Shown: positions 1-12,800 of the stretch, piece by piece
Numbering within the stretch: position 1 is the first letter of the stretch
Layout of the letters: every line of letters starts with the position of its first letter
Assembly (NCBI RefSeq): GCF_018139145.2
Contig: NC_059478.1
Location: forward strand, 22,103,001 to 22,167,000
Direction: 5' to 3'
From: Gymnogyps californianus
Lineage: Eukaryota > Chordata > Aves > Accipitriformes > Cathartidae
Length of the DNA: 64,000 nucleotides
Notes under the pieces: generated by a model
The model's input: the letters and a program-made list of their open reading frames with translations, nothing else
What the model was told of the DNA's origin: nothing
Databases searched by the model: none
Made by a program: the position numbers and the translations under genes

Positions 1-2447
1 GATCTTTACAAGTATTTGTAATACAATTTTTGAAGATTACAGAAAGCGTAAGGCAACAAAACTTGGTCCCTTCACACTTCTGTAGCTTTAAGAAATGTCT
101 GAGTTAAACATAATGGTGCCTCTGAGATGCTCTTATTATAGCTGACAGATGCCAAGGTCTGCACATGATAATGTGTTTATATCATGGAGAAAAACAAAGC
201 TGTATCATACAGAGATTAAGCAGCTCCACAGCTGGACTAGCCAGGCCTGTCTGAAAGCAGAACAATAGACACCTCCAATCCGCCATGACATTAAGTTGAC
301 AGTCTTTATCTGCCATTGTTACTTAAAACATGGGAAAAGTGTTTCTTTGAAAATTCCAAAAGGTACCGGATGTGCTGCAATTCCCAGCCTACCACTGGTT
401 TGTAAGGCAGGGCTGAAGCAAACTATAGTTCTGGACTACTTAGTTATACACCAGTGACCAGAGAATTGCTTACATGTCTCCCAACCCACTGTGTTCCCTG
501 AAGCATGTCCTTTAGACTATTATGTAGGATTTGGACAATGAATCTTTCCCACCCCTAAAATAAAGGGAAATTCTGAATAGACAACGTTTCAATCTAATAT
601 TGTTCCATTCTCTGCTGTGTAAAGAATAATTTTTTTTTTCAGTATAGCTACAATGGGGTCATTCAGCACGTTAAGGAATGACAGACTGTGAAGATTTTCC
701 AGTCTTAAAGAAAATACACGTATCTTCTTTTCCGGGATAAGAATAAAACTGTTACTTCTCAGTGTTTGTAATCTCTGAAAAAACAATTTTCTGTCTGGTG
801 GGAATGAAAGTTTAATGCTGCAGACAGTATAGGTGTATTATTCTAAATCATAATATGTTCCAGAATTCTGCAGTTCTTTGTAGCATGGTTGTATTTTAAT
901 AAGGAAGGATGGAATAAAAAAGGTTTTTATGAACTCCTGTTTCTTGCACTAAGAAAATACGGTTTATTATTCAGACTATTCAGATTTTAAATGGGAATTC
1001 TTGGAATTATTGATGTTATTTACTGTAATTTGGACACATGTGTATGCACCTGTATACATTCACATACATAGAACACCTCCAGTATTAATTTTACAGCACA
1101 TCCATATTTCAAAGTGAGGTGTTTTTGGACTGTAATGAACAGAAAAATAAATAAATAAGGAATACTTCAAATAGAATTTACAATAACAAAATACATTCTA
1201 AGAATGCTTGATCACCATGTAGTGAAAGAAAAAAAAATATAGGGAAGAACTTCACAATCTCTTGTTATTCATTTGTTTCTTTTAAAATACTAGCTGTACT
1301 TTGTCTTTTTTGTTTTGCATAATAATAAAATGTGAGAGCAATCACGGTATTGGGAGTGCAATTAAGCTTCAGCACAAAAGAGGCTGAAGTCTCAAAACAC
1401 AATGGAGGTGCTGAAGTAGTGCTGTAGATTTCAGATGAAAGGATAATTGAGTGGACCTGATAACACTCTAAGTCGTAAGCACCCAAATTTTTAGTGGCCT
1501 GTCTTTGGAACTACTGCACAGAGTACTTTTAAGACAAGTAGATGCATGTTTTAAATATCTTGAGACTGTGGTGGCAGAGACATGTTTCATTTTCCCCAGC
1601 CTCCTTACTTACGTAAAGTTAGGAAAAATGTGGCACCAGTTCAGAGAGAACTGAGCATTTGTACTGAGTAGGATTTAGCTTAAGGAATAAACAAAAAGTA
1701 GCCATACTATAATATTTTCCAAACGATCATCCAATTTATAGAATAACTTAAACCTAGTTAGAACAATTGATCACCAAATTATGAACCAACTCCTCCCTAT
1801 TTAGGAGTGGACATTGCAAGGCAAAAGAAAAAATCATTACTGGAAGTAGATACCCAAATGATACCTAATACTTAAGTTTGGATCCTATAACACAGTACTT
1901 TGCTTTACAAGCCTTGAGAATGGTAATTAATTGTACTGACAGATTTATAGTTTTTATTACAAAAACAATATGGTTACCAGTGGTTAGTACTCATGAGTGG
2001 TTTTGGGCCCCATGAAAGAGTCTCATCGTTACGCCATCTCTCTTTAATCAGTGAATTTCAGCATAATTTTTCATTATTATGAGAGAAACAGTTTTTCTGA
2101 AGTGTCATTGTGTATGGCCAAGTTTAATACATGAGGAGTCTCCCACAATGTTAGGCTAGGAGCAACAAAGAATATCTATCCATGAGCTTATTTGTCATAT
2201 AACTATATGGAAAGAAGACATTTCCTTATTCTGCTGAGAAATAACACTTCCTACTGAAGTGATGTTGTCAGAGGTCCATGTGTGACATTGTTCAAAATAT
2301 AGCAACCGTTGTTCAGCCAAGAATTTGGAATATAGTTCTTTTAAGGAAATGAGTTATATGTTCTACTCTCAAGAAAGCATTTAATCTTAAATTTTAAGCA
2401 CATGGTTTTATTTTGTCCCATTTATGTAACATTAATCACATAGTTAC
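1..2447. other. AT-rich non-coding DNA, no gene seen
   Basis: All six frames are broken by frequent stops, and the few short open stretches (65 and 73 codons on the minus strand) resemble no family I know. A mildly purine/pyrimidine-alternating patch near 1030-1075 is a degenerate CA/TA stretch. I see no recognisable transposon, RNA gene or promoter here. The segment is best read as intergenic or intronic bird DNA. Confidence 0.6.
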
Positions 2448-2515
2448 TGCTTTGCTGAATGGGGATGGTATTACACATATGCTTAAAGTTAAGCATTTGA
2501 TTAAGTGTTTTGTTA
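2448..2515. repeat. Relic of a sauropsid palindromic interspersed repeat
   Basis: The segment begins 'tgctttgctgaatggggatgg', then has 'atgcttaaagttaagcat' and 'ttaagtgttttg'. This matches my memory of an old repeat, common in birds, crocodilians and turtles, whose unit reads roughly 'aagtgctttgctgaat' with arms of 'aagcacttaagcac/gtgcttaagtgctt' type. The central atgcttaa...ttaagcat hairpin is visible directly. I cannot give a database family name. Further copies appear near 18.7 and 20.9 kb. Confidence 0.45.
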
Positions 2516-3700
2516 CAACACTTTGCACTGTGCCCTGTAGCACATCTAAAACAAGTTTTAGCAGATTCAGAAAGCTCTAGAGAGAGCCTAGTGCTGCAGT
2601 GTAGCTGTCATTTTACGTTGACATCAACAGAATTTTCCTAATTTAACCCATTGTAATTGAAAGCAATATTGGACCTCAATATGAGGCAGACACACCAGGG
2701 CTGCTCTGCATCATCATCGTCTTCATCAACATTGTCATCACCAATTCATTAAGTGAATAATTGGGGCAGGTCACAAAGGTGTTCAAGTTACTAAATGATT
2801 CATATCTATTGCAGGTAAATTTAGTTTTTGCTACATCACAGCAGCAGAAAGGAGCTGCTGGCAGCTCCTATGAGATAATTGCAAAAATTGTCATTAGGAA
2901 TGAAATTGTTTTACATCTCAGCCCAAAGGTATGGAACTGGAAATGTGAAAAAATACAGTTATCATACGTACTGGCAGATACCAGCTATTTTGATCCCTAC
3001 ATTTTTGGAAATGTATTATTTAAAATGACTTGGATTTTTGTTGTTGTTATTTGTTATCAAAATAACACATGAAGTTTCAGTTCTTATTTAAAATTCATAT
3101 TAATAATGTATCTTACCATAGCTAAATTAGTCATGGTAGGTTTGAACTCAGTATGCTGCTTTTCCTGCCTGACAATCATTGCCTTCTTTCCTCCCTCATA
3201 TTTTTCTTTTTAAAATTTATTTTATTTTTTGAGTGATCCAATTATGCATTCATTATGGTTTTAATATAAAATTTGGAGAGAGATTTGGGGGGGACACTTT
3301 CTACCACATCTATTTGATTGTCTTATTATCTTTCTATAATAACCAATAGCACACATTCTTTGGGATCAAATTTACTTTTCCACATGTTAAAAGATCATTT
3401 CCCAGACTGACAAGAAGGCCATACGCCTCATTACCTTTTCTCACTCATTTTTTTTGCTATCCACAGAAAAACGCTGATGTATTTCACCTTTACCAAAATC
3501 CATTCTGTCCTGGAATAAACCTACCGAAGTCTCCTTGCTTTTCTTCCAAATGTCTCACCCCAAACCACTTGCCACCAGTCTAGAAAGTCCTTTTTAGCAG
3601 CTCTGTATTTCCAGGTCACTATCTCCATCATGTTTGTTACTTGTCTCTGCTATTGCAGCTGCCTCTTATCTTTCACTTGTTGGGGGTTTTTTTGCGGGGC
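2516..3700. other. Non-coding DNA with small simple-sequence patches
   Basis: This stretch holds a degenerate ATC/CAT-type simple repeat at about 2709-2742. A 9-bp inverted repeat with a 2-nt loop sits at 2850-2869 (AGGAGCTGC / GCAGCTCCT). A 103-codon open stretch starts at 2761 but shows no domain, conserved motif or splice context that I recognise, so I treat it as chance. Confidence 0.5.
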
Positions 3701-3715
3701 GGGGGGGGGGGGGGG
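3701..3715 (+). repeat. Poly(G) run of 15, preceded by further G blocks
   Basis: Fifteen uninterrupted G residues follow 'gcggggc' and, slightly upstream, a 'ggggg' block, in otherwise AT-rich DNA. The arrangement of three G blocks within about 45 bases could form a G-quadruplex on the plus strand. Runs like this are also prone to length error in sequencing, so the exact count may not be reliable. Confidence 0.85.
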
Positions 3716-4479
3716 AAGATTTCTTATAGTAGCACAAATTTCACCAAAATGTTAAAAAAAAAGTACATATTTTATTTTCTCTATATTTCTCCCAATTTTC
3801 AGCCACACAGATTAGGATTCGCTTCATTGTATAGTCACTGAAGTAAGTGAGCAGAGTGCAGCATGCACAGATAAGTGAGAGAAAGGCAGACCCTCGGTTC
3901 AGCTGCAGAACCTCCCAGCAACACCTGAGAGGAGAATGAGTTTGGGTTTGTGTCTCCACCAGCTTTTCTGTTTTGGAAGGGGTTTTTGTTTCTTGAGTGT
4001 TCGCTTATCTCGAACTTTCACTTCGGAGTTCATTGCACTCTTGTTGCTGAGGTAGCTCAGGAAAAAAGAGAAAACAGCAAGAGTCCCTTGGGCAGCAAGG
4101 CTTCATCTGTAGCGTGAATCATCGTGCTTGTGCTAACATCAGGATGCTTTCCAGGCTCAGCCTGACATTGAGAGAATTTTGTTTCTCCATAGTTAGCAAA
4201 GCACCTTACTACAGAGATAAAGAAAGGTGCAGAAACAGAACACTGAATAACAACTCTCCATTAAATAGTTTTTTTTCCTTATTTTTAATGCAAGTATGTA
4301 TTTAAAAAAAAAACAAAACCAAAAGCAGGAGAGGGACATCAAAACAAAAGGCCCTTTCTGCCTTCAGTGTGAAATTATCCCCATCAGAAATTCATGTATG
4401 TCACTTAATGGCCAGCTTAAAAGCAGCATCTGCTTATCAATTGGCTTTTGCTTTTTATGCAATATTCCAGCTGGGCTGG
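3716..4479. other. Non-coding DNA, nothing recognised
   Basis: Several short overlapping open stretches occur on both strands, none longer than about 80 codons, and none resembles a known protein. No transposon end or RNA gene is visible. Confidence 0.5.
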
Positions 4480-4545
4480 CTGAAGCACAAACAGGTGAAA
4501 ATGACTTTTCCAAGGTCATTCTGTATGAACTCAGCTCAGACTAAC
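4480..4545 (-). repeat. Possible MIR-like ancient SINE relic
   Basis: The plus strand reads 'ctgaagcacaaacagg', then 'atgacttttccaaggtcat', then 'ctgtatgaactcagc'. That is the order of the antisense MIR core region (gaggcacagagagg / gtgacttgcccaaggtcacacagc). The match is degraded and was made from memory of the MIR consensus, so chance similarity is not excluded. Confidence 0.35.
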
Positions 4546-4840
4546 ACTTAGGGCTTGCTTATTCCCAGTCCTTCCTATAAGCCAGTGCATCACGTATGCA
4601 TTCCTATGTGGTTAAATCTTTGAAATGATGCATCATCTTTTGATGATATATTCTTTAAGAAATCCAGTTGTTATGAACTGCAATTATATTTACTGTAAAG
4701 GCAATGATCTTGTGACTTTATTTGATATGCAGGTGGGTGTTCACATTTCCATAGGAATTTCATTGTAATTCAGGATCACTTAAATACTAATTAAGTTGTC
4801 TCTTCAAGGTTATTTTATTATAATGCTCATACAGTTCATG

Positions 4841-4858
4841 TTTTTTTTTTTTTTTTTT
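4841..4858 (+). repeat. Poly(T) tract of 18
   Basis: Eighteen T residues in a row. Read on the minus strand this would be an A tail, but the sequence upstream on that strand has no AATAAA-type signal or recognisable retrogene, so I call it a simple homopolymer rather than a retroposition scar. Confidence 0.85.
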
Positions 4859-6463
4859 GCTTCAAAGTAAAATTTAAGCTGATCTGTCAAACTCAAATTA
4901 AGGTCCTAAACCTCAGACTCTAAGGAGTATATAAGCAAAATGGTACAAGCAGCTTTAACTGCTTCAGGGATGGAAGAAGTTAGTATGTCAGGTGAAAATG
5001 TTATGAATTACCCAATAATCGATTGAAAAGAGAGAATGCAAAATAAGCCCCAAATAAGAAACTGTGCTAGCTAATTTTATATCCCTTTCAAGAAGAGCTC
5101 AGGATACCAAGACTAAGTCCAGAAGTAATCAAAAATTTTACATAGAGAATCAGTCTCCTAAGACTGCTATAGCATCCTAAAGAAAGTAGTGATGGGCATC
5201 TTGAAGTTAGGAGATTCAGGACAGAAGAGGCAGCACAGGATTAAGGCTGTCTTCCTTTACAGAAGTATTGCAGAGTACTGAGACCCACTTCAGGCAAGTC
5301 AGGAGGAACTCTAACTCTTGGCTACACCATAAATCTTCTGTGCCTTTTCCACAGCTTTTGTCTTATTACACAATGGGGCTTGATGGCATTATTTAAATAT
5401 CTGTCTATCTGATTACAATTGTAATTAGCTGATTCATATTTACTGTAGGAGGATGTCACTTACGATATGATGAATATTCTTCTAAATACTAGCTGGGCAT
5501 TTAGAAAAATATTTCATGCCAGAAGTTTCTTTCTTTAGCCACCCTAGACTCCATCTATGTATAATCCTTGTAATAGAAGTAAGCTCCTTGCAACTTTCCA
5601 CCCTGAGGAATGATTTGTTCTTTAGAGGTAGGTGAACTAAATGAAATGCAAAATTTGCATTAATTTTTTTAACCAATTACTTTTTTTCTCATAGGCAAAA
5701 CATGGGAGATAGTTCAGAGGAGGGAAAAACACAACCCTGCAAGAAACTTCCTTCCTTTTCATTATCCACAGAATGCTTTGGTTTGTGATCAGTCCTTTCA
5801 GGGCTTCTAGGTTCCTCCTGTGGTGCTCTCTGTTCAGCCCTCAGGCTCAGGTCTTTCCCTCTGACATAAATCTGTTCAAGTCTGGTAGTCAATTCACCTG
5901 TTGATCATGCTTGCCCCTTTTTAAGAGAATTTCTTAATATCCTGTTCCATTGTTTCTTCTCTGCTGATGATTTTACACTGATCAAACCTTGTGCCCTGCA
6001 GACAACTAGCTTTGTGTGATCATTAGGACTCCATTCTTATTTAACTTCCAAGGGTAAAAATTTGCTGGGTAAGGGATGAAAACCCATCTGTATGAATATA
6101 TTTTCAAACTCAGTTCTTCTGAATGCTGTTTTCTGGATTTAATTAGCTTGTAAGATCACAAGAATACAGGGATAATGGCAACACAGACTCTACACTACTG
6201 CGAGAAAGAGTGGTTTTCAAGCATAGCTGGCCTCCAAAAGTAGCATAATGCAAATTAATAGCAGGTCTTGTCTATCTAATAATTTCTTGTGCCTTCTGCA
6301 CTCAATGTCACTTAGTTTTGAGTAAAGAACAAAACAAAAAACCTGAACAAACTGAATTACTTTAAGGGTTTCTTTTTTTCCTCAAGAGAATTGAGACTTT
6401 TCTACTGTAAGAGTATATAACTAACTATAGAATATGATATAAGAAAACATTTTTTTCAAAATA
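4859..6463. other. Non-coding DNA; one weak exon-like segment
   Basis: No supported gene. A good 3' splice-site-like sequence (pyrimidine tract followed by 'ctcatag') ends at 5694 and opens a 30-codon frame that ends with a TGA at 5786-5788; this is listed in the findings as a weak candidate terminal exon. The rest is AT-rich sequence, with a faint MIR-like stretch around 5285-5350 that is too degraded to call. Confidence 0.5.
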
Positions 6464-6672
6464 AGGGTGGTCAAGTACTGGAATATGTTGCCCTGAGAGG
6501 CTGTGGAATCTCTGTCCTTGGAGCTATTCAAAACTCAACTGAATATGACCTTGAGCAACCTGGTCGAACTTCGAAGCTGGCTCTAACTTCAAAGCTAGCT
6601 CTGCTTTGAGAGAGAGGTTGGACCAGATGATCTCCAGAGGTCCCTTACAACTTAAATTATTCTGTTTCTGTG
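6464..6672 (+). mobile_element. CR1 LINE, 3'-end fragment (5'-truncated)
   Basis: CR1 is the main non-LTR retrotransposon of birds and typically leaves short 5'-truncated copies. The segment carries the conserved CR1 3' untranslated region in order: 'gtggtcaagtactggaata', 'ttgccctgagaggctgtgga', 'cttggagctattcaaaa', 'ttgagcaacctggtc', 'ggttggaccagatgatctcc', 'agaggtcccttacaac' and the terminal 'ttctgtttctgtg'. The usual tail is a repeated ATTCTGTG-type octamer, here decayed to 'attattctgtttctgtg'. A short internal stretch (about 6565-6600) with repeated 'cttcgaagctggctctaact / cttcaaagctagctctgct' looks like a local duplication. No reverse-transcriptase coding sequence remains. Confidence 0.92.
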
Positions 6673-6820
6673 TCAAATGCAGCATTACCTTGTGCAGTCC
6701 AAGAAGAGCTTTGTATAACATGAAAGCACAAAATACGTGTTGTGTTCACAGCTTTTTAATAGAAAGAACATCACTTTATAGTGAATCCCTTAGCAGATCC
6801 TTTACTCAAGTGCTTAAATT

Positions 6821-6870
6821 TCTCTTTGCCTCATTTTTGTCTGTAAAATGGGAATATTATTGTACTTCTG
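6821..6870 (+). repeat. MIR-like SINE core relic flanked by a 14-bp direct repeat
   Basis: The text 'ctctttgcctcatttttgtc' followed by 'tgtaaaatgggaatattatt' matches the most conserved part of the MIR core (gcctcagtttcc..atctgtaaaatgggaataat). It is bounded by two identical copies of CAAGTGCTTAAATT at 6807-6820 and 6871-6884. The direct repeat could be an insertion duplication, but 'aagtgcttaaa' is also a motif of the palindromic sauropsid repeat seen elsewhere in this window, so the flank may be a different relic. Confidence 0.45.
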
Positions 6871-6884
6871 CAAGTGCTTAAATT

Positions 6885-9800
6885 AAACAGCAAATGAATG
6901 CAGAGAAGTGATTTTTCTTCTGAGAAAAAGAAACAAATTGTTAAATTTTGTCCTTAAATTCTGTTTTATTATAGCTACAATTGTATCCACTGTATTTTTT
7001 ATGAAGATTATTTGTATTACCCATTTGAACCTCCAATGGAATAAAGACATCACAGATGTATTTACAAGCACACAAGTCTTTGCATTGCACTGTTTTGCTT
7101 CTAACTTTATGTATTGAGGAATGGTTGGAACAATTTTGAACTTTATTCAGCTACTATAAAAATATCACAAATAATTCAGATCATAGTTTCTTCTGAAACT
7201 GTAGTTCCAGGCTGTAAGAGAGCTCTGTGTGACTGAAGACTTTTAAGTAGACTCATGAGATTAGTAGTAAACATTTTCATAATTAGAAACAGCAATTGGC
7301 ACTTGATATCTGGTCCTTTACTAATATATTTTCATTTAATTTTGTTTCAAGCACATACCTGTAGTATAATAGCTATGGTTTATTTCCTTTTTTAAAAGGA
7401 AATTTTATTTTGGAAAAACTGCCTAAATTATGATTTCAAGTGGTCAACAAATATTCAATCCATGATTCCTCAAATTGCCTTTCTGATTTGATATTCATTT
7501 TTTTCTGCTTCCACATTAAAAAGCTAACAGTACATAGTAACAGTAGGCAACGTAAAATGTCTCTGCCAAACTTGGTCAATAATTGCATAGCATTTCCAGC
7601 TATAATTAAAATCTTTCACGGTCTATATTCATATAGCATTCTTTGAGGTTAATTGGGTTTAGATCGCTGCAAAATCATTTTAATGTGGTGTATTTCACTT
7701 GTTACAAATTGCACTGAGTTTATTGAAAATGTACAGCATGTCTCTTAATTTGAAACTATTTAGAATTTTAAGTTACAGTATCAAACCAGTTAATTCCTAG
7801 TTTCTAATAATATTAAAAAAAAGAAAATCCTTTCCATTTTGGAGATAATGACATTAATGAGTGCTAGCATAAGCCTATGAAGGACAGGCTCTTCCAAGTA
7901 TTGGGATTACCTCCTCTAGCTAGTTACAAAGCTGGGGGACTTGCATCCACTTGAACAAGATCAGAGGTCCTAATTTTAGGAGAAGTAAACGCTCAGCACC
8001 AGTTGAGTGATTTTTGGGACGGTCCTTCTTGAGCACCTATTTTAATATGTTGCTTGGCATATGGAGGCAAGATCCAGTGAAGGGGAGCATGGATATGAAA
8101 AAAAGGTGCTTAAGGAAGAAGAATCTTCATTTTTTCCCTTAAAACCCTAGGCTCATGTGTGCTACAGTTCAGGCCTTTCAAGCACTGAAGATTGGGAGCC
8201 CAAAGACAGTAAATTACTGGAGCCTTTTAGAAACACAGTTAAGATTTCATTCTATGTGAAATATGTCTGCTATTATGATTTGGAAATCATAATATTGAAA
8301 CTCCTGAAAATGTGTTCACACAAAATTTGAGTCATAATGGGAGTGAGTCACTCTGTCTGAAGTGTCTAATTTGGAAAGCTAGTCTCCATATGCTGCCTTC
8401 TGAGTCATCACAGACTCTCCAGAGGGAGGCTCTGGGCTCCCCAGACCTGAGTCTGCAGAGTGGCCCATGTCTTTCCACTGGCTGTAGAAGAATTACAGTA
8501 AAATTTCTATTTCAAGTCTGTAATTTCAGGAACATCAGATCTCATTCCTCTCAACATTCCTTAAGAGTATTGAGGAATAGATATGCATGTGGGACAATGT
8601 AACATACAAAAACAAATTGTATCAATCAGATTTGTCAGTTTTTTAGATTTTCTTAAAAATAAATGAATTGTTTGAAACATATTTTTAGCTACACAAGAGT
8701 AAGAATAAACATAGCACAAAAATACCATGTATTCATGCTTTATCCTATACTTCTTTTATTCTCCATAGTTTTGGTAAAATCTGAGAAATTGTAATAAAAT
8801 AAATCACTTAATGTACTTTGAATAGACCTCACATTCTCCTTCACCTTCCTTTTTAATAGCTAATTATGAATTTCCAATTACTGTATAAAAATAATAACAT
8901 TTTAAATGTTTCATTAACAGGGGACAATAGCATATATATGGAGGAAAAAGTTAATGAAATGTAATGTATGCTTGAAAGAGGGCACAAAAAATCTTCCTGG
9001 CAAAGGTTATAGGCAAAGTTGGACTGTCCAGAAACGTTCTTTGTTGACAATTGTCAGACTTAGAATAAATAATATACAATAATCCTCTCTCTTATTGCAG
9101 CACCTCACTGTTTCATGTTTTATTTGCTCAATTCCAATACAAATTTTATAAGGGAGGACCTTATATTCTAATATAAATGTAAAGTACTCTGGGAATTTGT
9201 GTGCTCTATGAACAATAAAATGTCAAAACCAATCATGTAATCTTTTGTTTCTATGAGCTCACAGGACACTTTTCAGTGTAAGAAAACCTCAGCTCCTGGA
9301 GTCTTATCAGAGCCCTAAATCTTGGCCCGAAGACTGTCCCTCCTTATCCACGGTTCTGCATAAAAGGTTCACATACAATATGTGCATCTGTTTGTACATA
9401 CATGTAACTATGCACACACATGCTTTTACTTATGCACTCATTTTCTTAGACTTGGCTAAACCACTTTGGAGTTTGATTCTGTGCATATTTGTAGCAAATT
9501 ACTGTATTAATGAAAATCCTACCAAAGAAAAAAATTAGTTCACAATGAATGTATAGAGGTATTTGTTTTCCTTTTCCTGATGGCTTGGTCCACCAACATG
9601 GTTCACGCTTCTTAAAGCAGCTGCCCAAACTGAGGCAAACTCTGCATATATTTTAAGTGTAACTTGTTTTATTTAGGTGTATAAACCAGGCTGAAGACAA
9701 AATGGTCGCTTAGCATGCAAAGTAATGCTTTCTTTCAAGACTTTCATCCCAGCGTCAATAACCACGTTCCTAGAACCAGTTCCCTTTCAAAACCTAATTC

Positions 9801-12800
9801 TGACTAAAGCATTACAAAAAATCCGTGCTATCTTGTACTGCTCTCTCTATAACATCTGCTTCCACACAGAACTTGTGCTGAGAAAAATGTAATATGTAGG
9901 TCTACCAGAAACTAATAGTTTTTACTTTACGCTGAAAAAAATACTTTGAAGATTATACTTAACAAAACTGTTTTGTTATATATGTAATAATCAAAATATT
10001 TTTGCCTTGAAGCCTAATTAATTATAAGATTTATAATTATTCAGTTAAGGAACAGAAAGCCAGTGCCATATATCAAATTAAATGAGTTGTCATTGATGTG
10101 AGAATCTCTAGTAAAACTATTACAGAGAGGACATTTTTTTTCTTTTGTCTAGATTATTAGAGGCCTCCAGTTGTCACTAGATACAAGTATATCACACAAA
10201 CAAACTATAAGTATTCCAATGGAAATACACATATAACTGAAGATCAGGGATTTTTCACTGGAAAATATTAACACCAAATTAATTCCAGAAAATAGTAAAT
10301 TTTTTCACCACCTTATCGGTACAAGAAGAAAATATATTTTCTTCTAATAAGCTCTTAGAAGAACTAAACATATTACTATAACAAAAAATTCTGAAGAAGT
10401 TCTGTCATAGCCCCTGCTTTTTGACTGAAATAGGTAAGCTACATTCACCAAATAATTCTCTGGTGTAAATATAGAGCAATTTAACAATTTTTGGCATAGC
10501 CAAATAAATATACAAAAATAACTCAAAACAAGATAAATTCCTGAATATGCATGTTGCCTAGTCAGACAATTAGATACAAATAATCTGCTTACAACTAGTA
10601 GGTATAAAATTTTAATTTTTTGGAAAGAGTCTTTTCAATAAATTATTAGTGTTTGGTTTCTTCTTTGATTATTGCTGTTAAGTAAAAAATTTATGGATAG
10701 GTAGAATTTATGTGATACAGCTATATCCACAGTGTAAAGAAAAGACCAAAGATATTATCAGTACAATATGTAGAACACTTCCTTAGCCAGAGTCCCTCAG
10801 TGGGCTTCTGTCTACAGAAGAGGAGTTTTCTGTCAGACCAGACATATTCCCTTCCCACCCTCGTGCTTGCAGCCTGGCTAAGATAAAACAAGCTGAACAG
10901 AAAAAGGGAAGGGAAGCGAATGAAAGGGGGGGGGGGAACTGACAATAAAATGTTTTCTCCCTCTGTTCTGCCAGTCTTGCAGCACCTGTGGATTTTTAAA
11001 TAGGAAGTTTGAGGAGTTATTGTGTGGGATGGAGTGTCGTGGTCTTGCAGATTACGGCAGGGAGACTGATGGCTGCCCGCTCTGCAAGACAAAGGGTCCA
11101 CCCGAGCAGTGGGGCAGTGCCAGACCCTCCTGCCCCCAATGGGGCAAAAGGTCCTTTATCCCTCTGCTCCCTGCCTGAGGTCCCATAGTGCTCAGGCAGC
11201 CCAGAAGATAGAGCCATTGCCAAGGCCCATCAGGTACTTCGTTGTTTGCTGATGAATTAACTGTAGCTGAGAGCATGCCCTGCCTCATGAATGCTTTTTG
11301 CAATCTGAAAGAGTCACACCTTGCAGATTTTCTCACCTCCTGTCCAGTGCAGTTGGCCCCATCAACGTATGTGGCTGAGGAGATTTCTGTATTTTCTTTT
11401 CCCTGTTTCATCAAAATCGTTCTTGTGCACTGGGACAAAAGCCAGCCTCAAACAGTAGGTTGTTTGGCTGCTCTGTGCAACAGTATTGTGCCATCCTGAG
11501 AAGCTTTGGCAGCTGATAATGAGGGACTACAGGGACTAAGATCCATGAAGTACATGGCTGCTTTAGAAAAATGCCCTTCCTAGTGCAGAGGGGCTGAATG
11601 GGGTGCTGAAGATGAGGCTGAGGGTTTTATAAATATTCAGAGCCACTGGAAGTGCACCAGTGCACAGGGGATCATTGTGTGAGCAGAGGATGTCGGCACC
11701 CTCAGGCTGCAGTTATTGCTGAGCTGTGCTTCTGCATCAGCCAGCCCCTCTGATGCCCTGTGACAAGGTTGGTCTTGGGAAGGGGGTGATGGATTTGTCC
11801 CTGGCTTAAGTATTATATTAATTTAATCACTATCTCACATCAGATTCTTATTATCTCTTTTGTTGTGGGAACTGGTGAGTGTGTAATCTGACCGACCTGT
11901 CACTAGATTACTTTACTTAGCGAACTGTTGGCTGACTACTGCTGGTGGCATTAAAAAAAAAAATTATTTTAAAAAATATGAACCCATATATTTAAAAAAG
12001 TAATTATGTGGGCAATTCTACATAGGTCACATAGTGACAATCCCTTCAGCTTTATTTGCCCATTTTGCAGCATTTGGCCTTGCATAATGTAGTTCTTATG
12101 CAAAACCCAAAGAGTTTGACGGAATTGTTTCCACCAGTTTGGCTTGTCTGTGGATCAGGTTCAAATGTTATTTTAAATGCCCAGCATTCCATGTTTCTGA
12201 TATGAGATATGAGCAAGTTTGTAAACACTTTTTTTCTTAAAGCTATCTTCCCATTTTGTAAATGTGAAGCAGTTTGGTACAGCTGAAGTTACTTCATGTC
12301 AAGGCAGCCTGTCTGAAACAGCTGGATCGTAGGAATTACAGAGTATGTCTGAATGAGTGTATGTATGTGAGCATGCTGGAAAAAAATACATGAGTACAAT
12401 AATACCTATAGATTGCACAGTGATTTTGTTCCACCACTAAAATCACCCAGGCTAAAAAACTGAAATGCATACAGAAAGAGGTTAATACCAATTATAAACT
12501 TGCAGCTCATTATATACTTCTCAAACTAATACAGATACTACATGATTTAAGATTGGAAACTGTGGCTAAAGGAATTAGCTGGCTCGGCATGAAACTAGAT
12601 TTATTTAATCAATGTTGCTTCCACTAGAAAAGTGGATTAGTTTTTCTTTAAGATAGAGTTAAAAGTTTTGCAGCTAATTTATTTTAATAAGCATTCAGTC
12701 ACTGACTGCTGCAGAAAAAGGCTAAACTGTAATGAAGAGCCAGGAAAGAAAGCATGACTTAATTATTTTTCTGGGGTGGATAATGAATAAATTAGCTACG

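Noticed and set aside
4841..4858. T18 tract as the tail of a minus-strand retrogene
   Set aside because: The adjoining minus-strand sequence has no poly(A) signal and no coding remnant.
11052..11438. 128-codon minus-strand frame in a GC-richer patch, overlapping a 126-codon frame
   Set aside because: No domain or family resemblance, overlapping frames on both strands, and no convincing splice or promoter context. GC-richer DNA has fewer chance stops.
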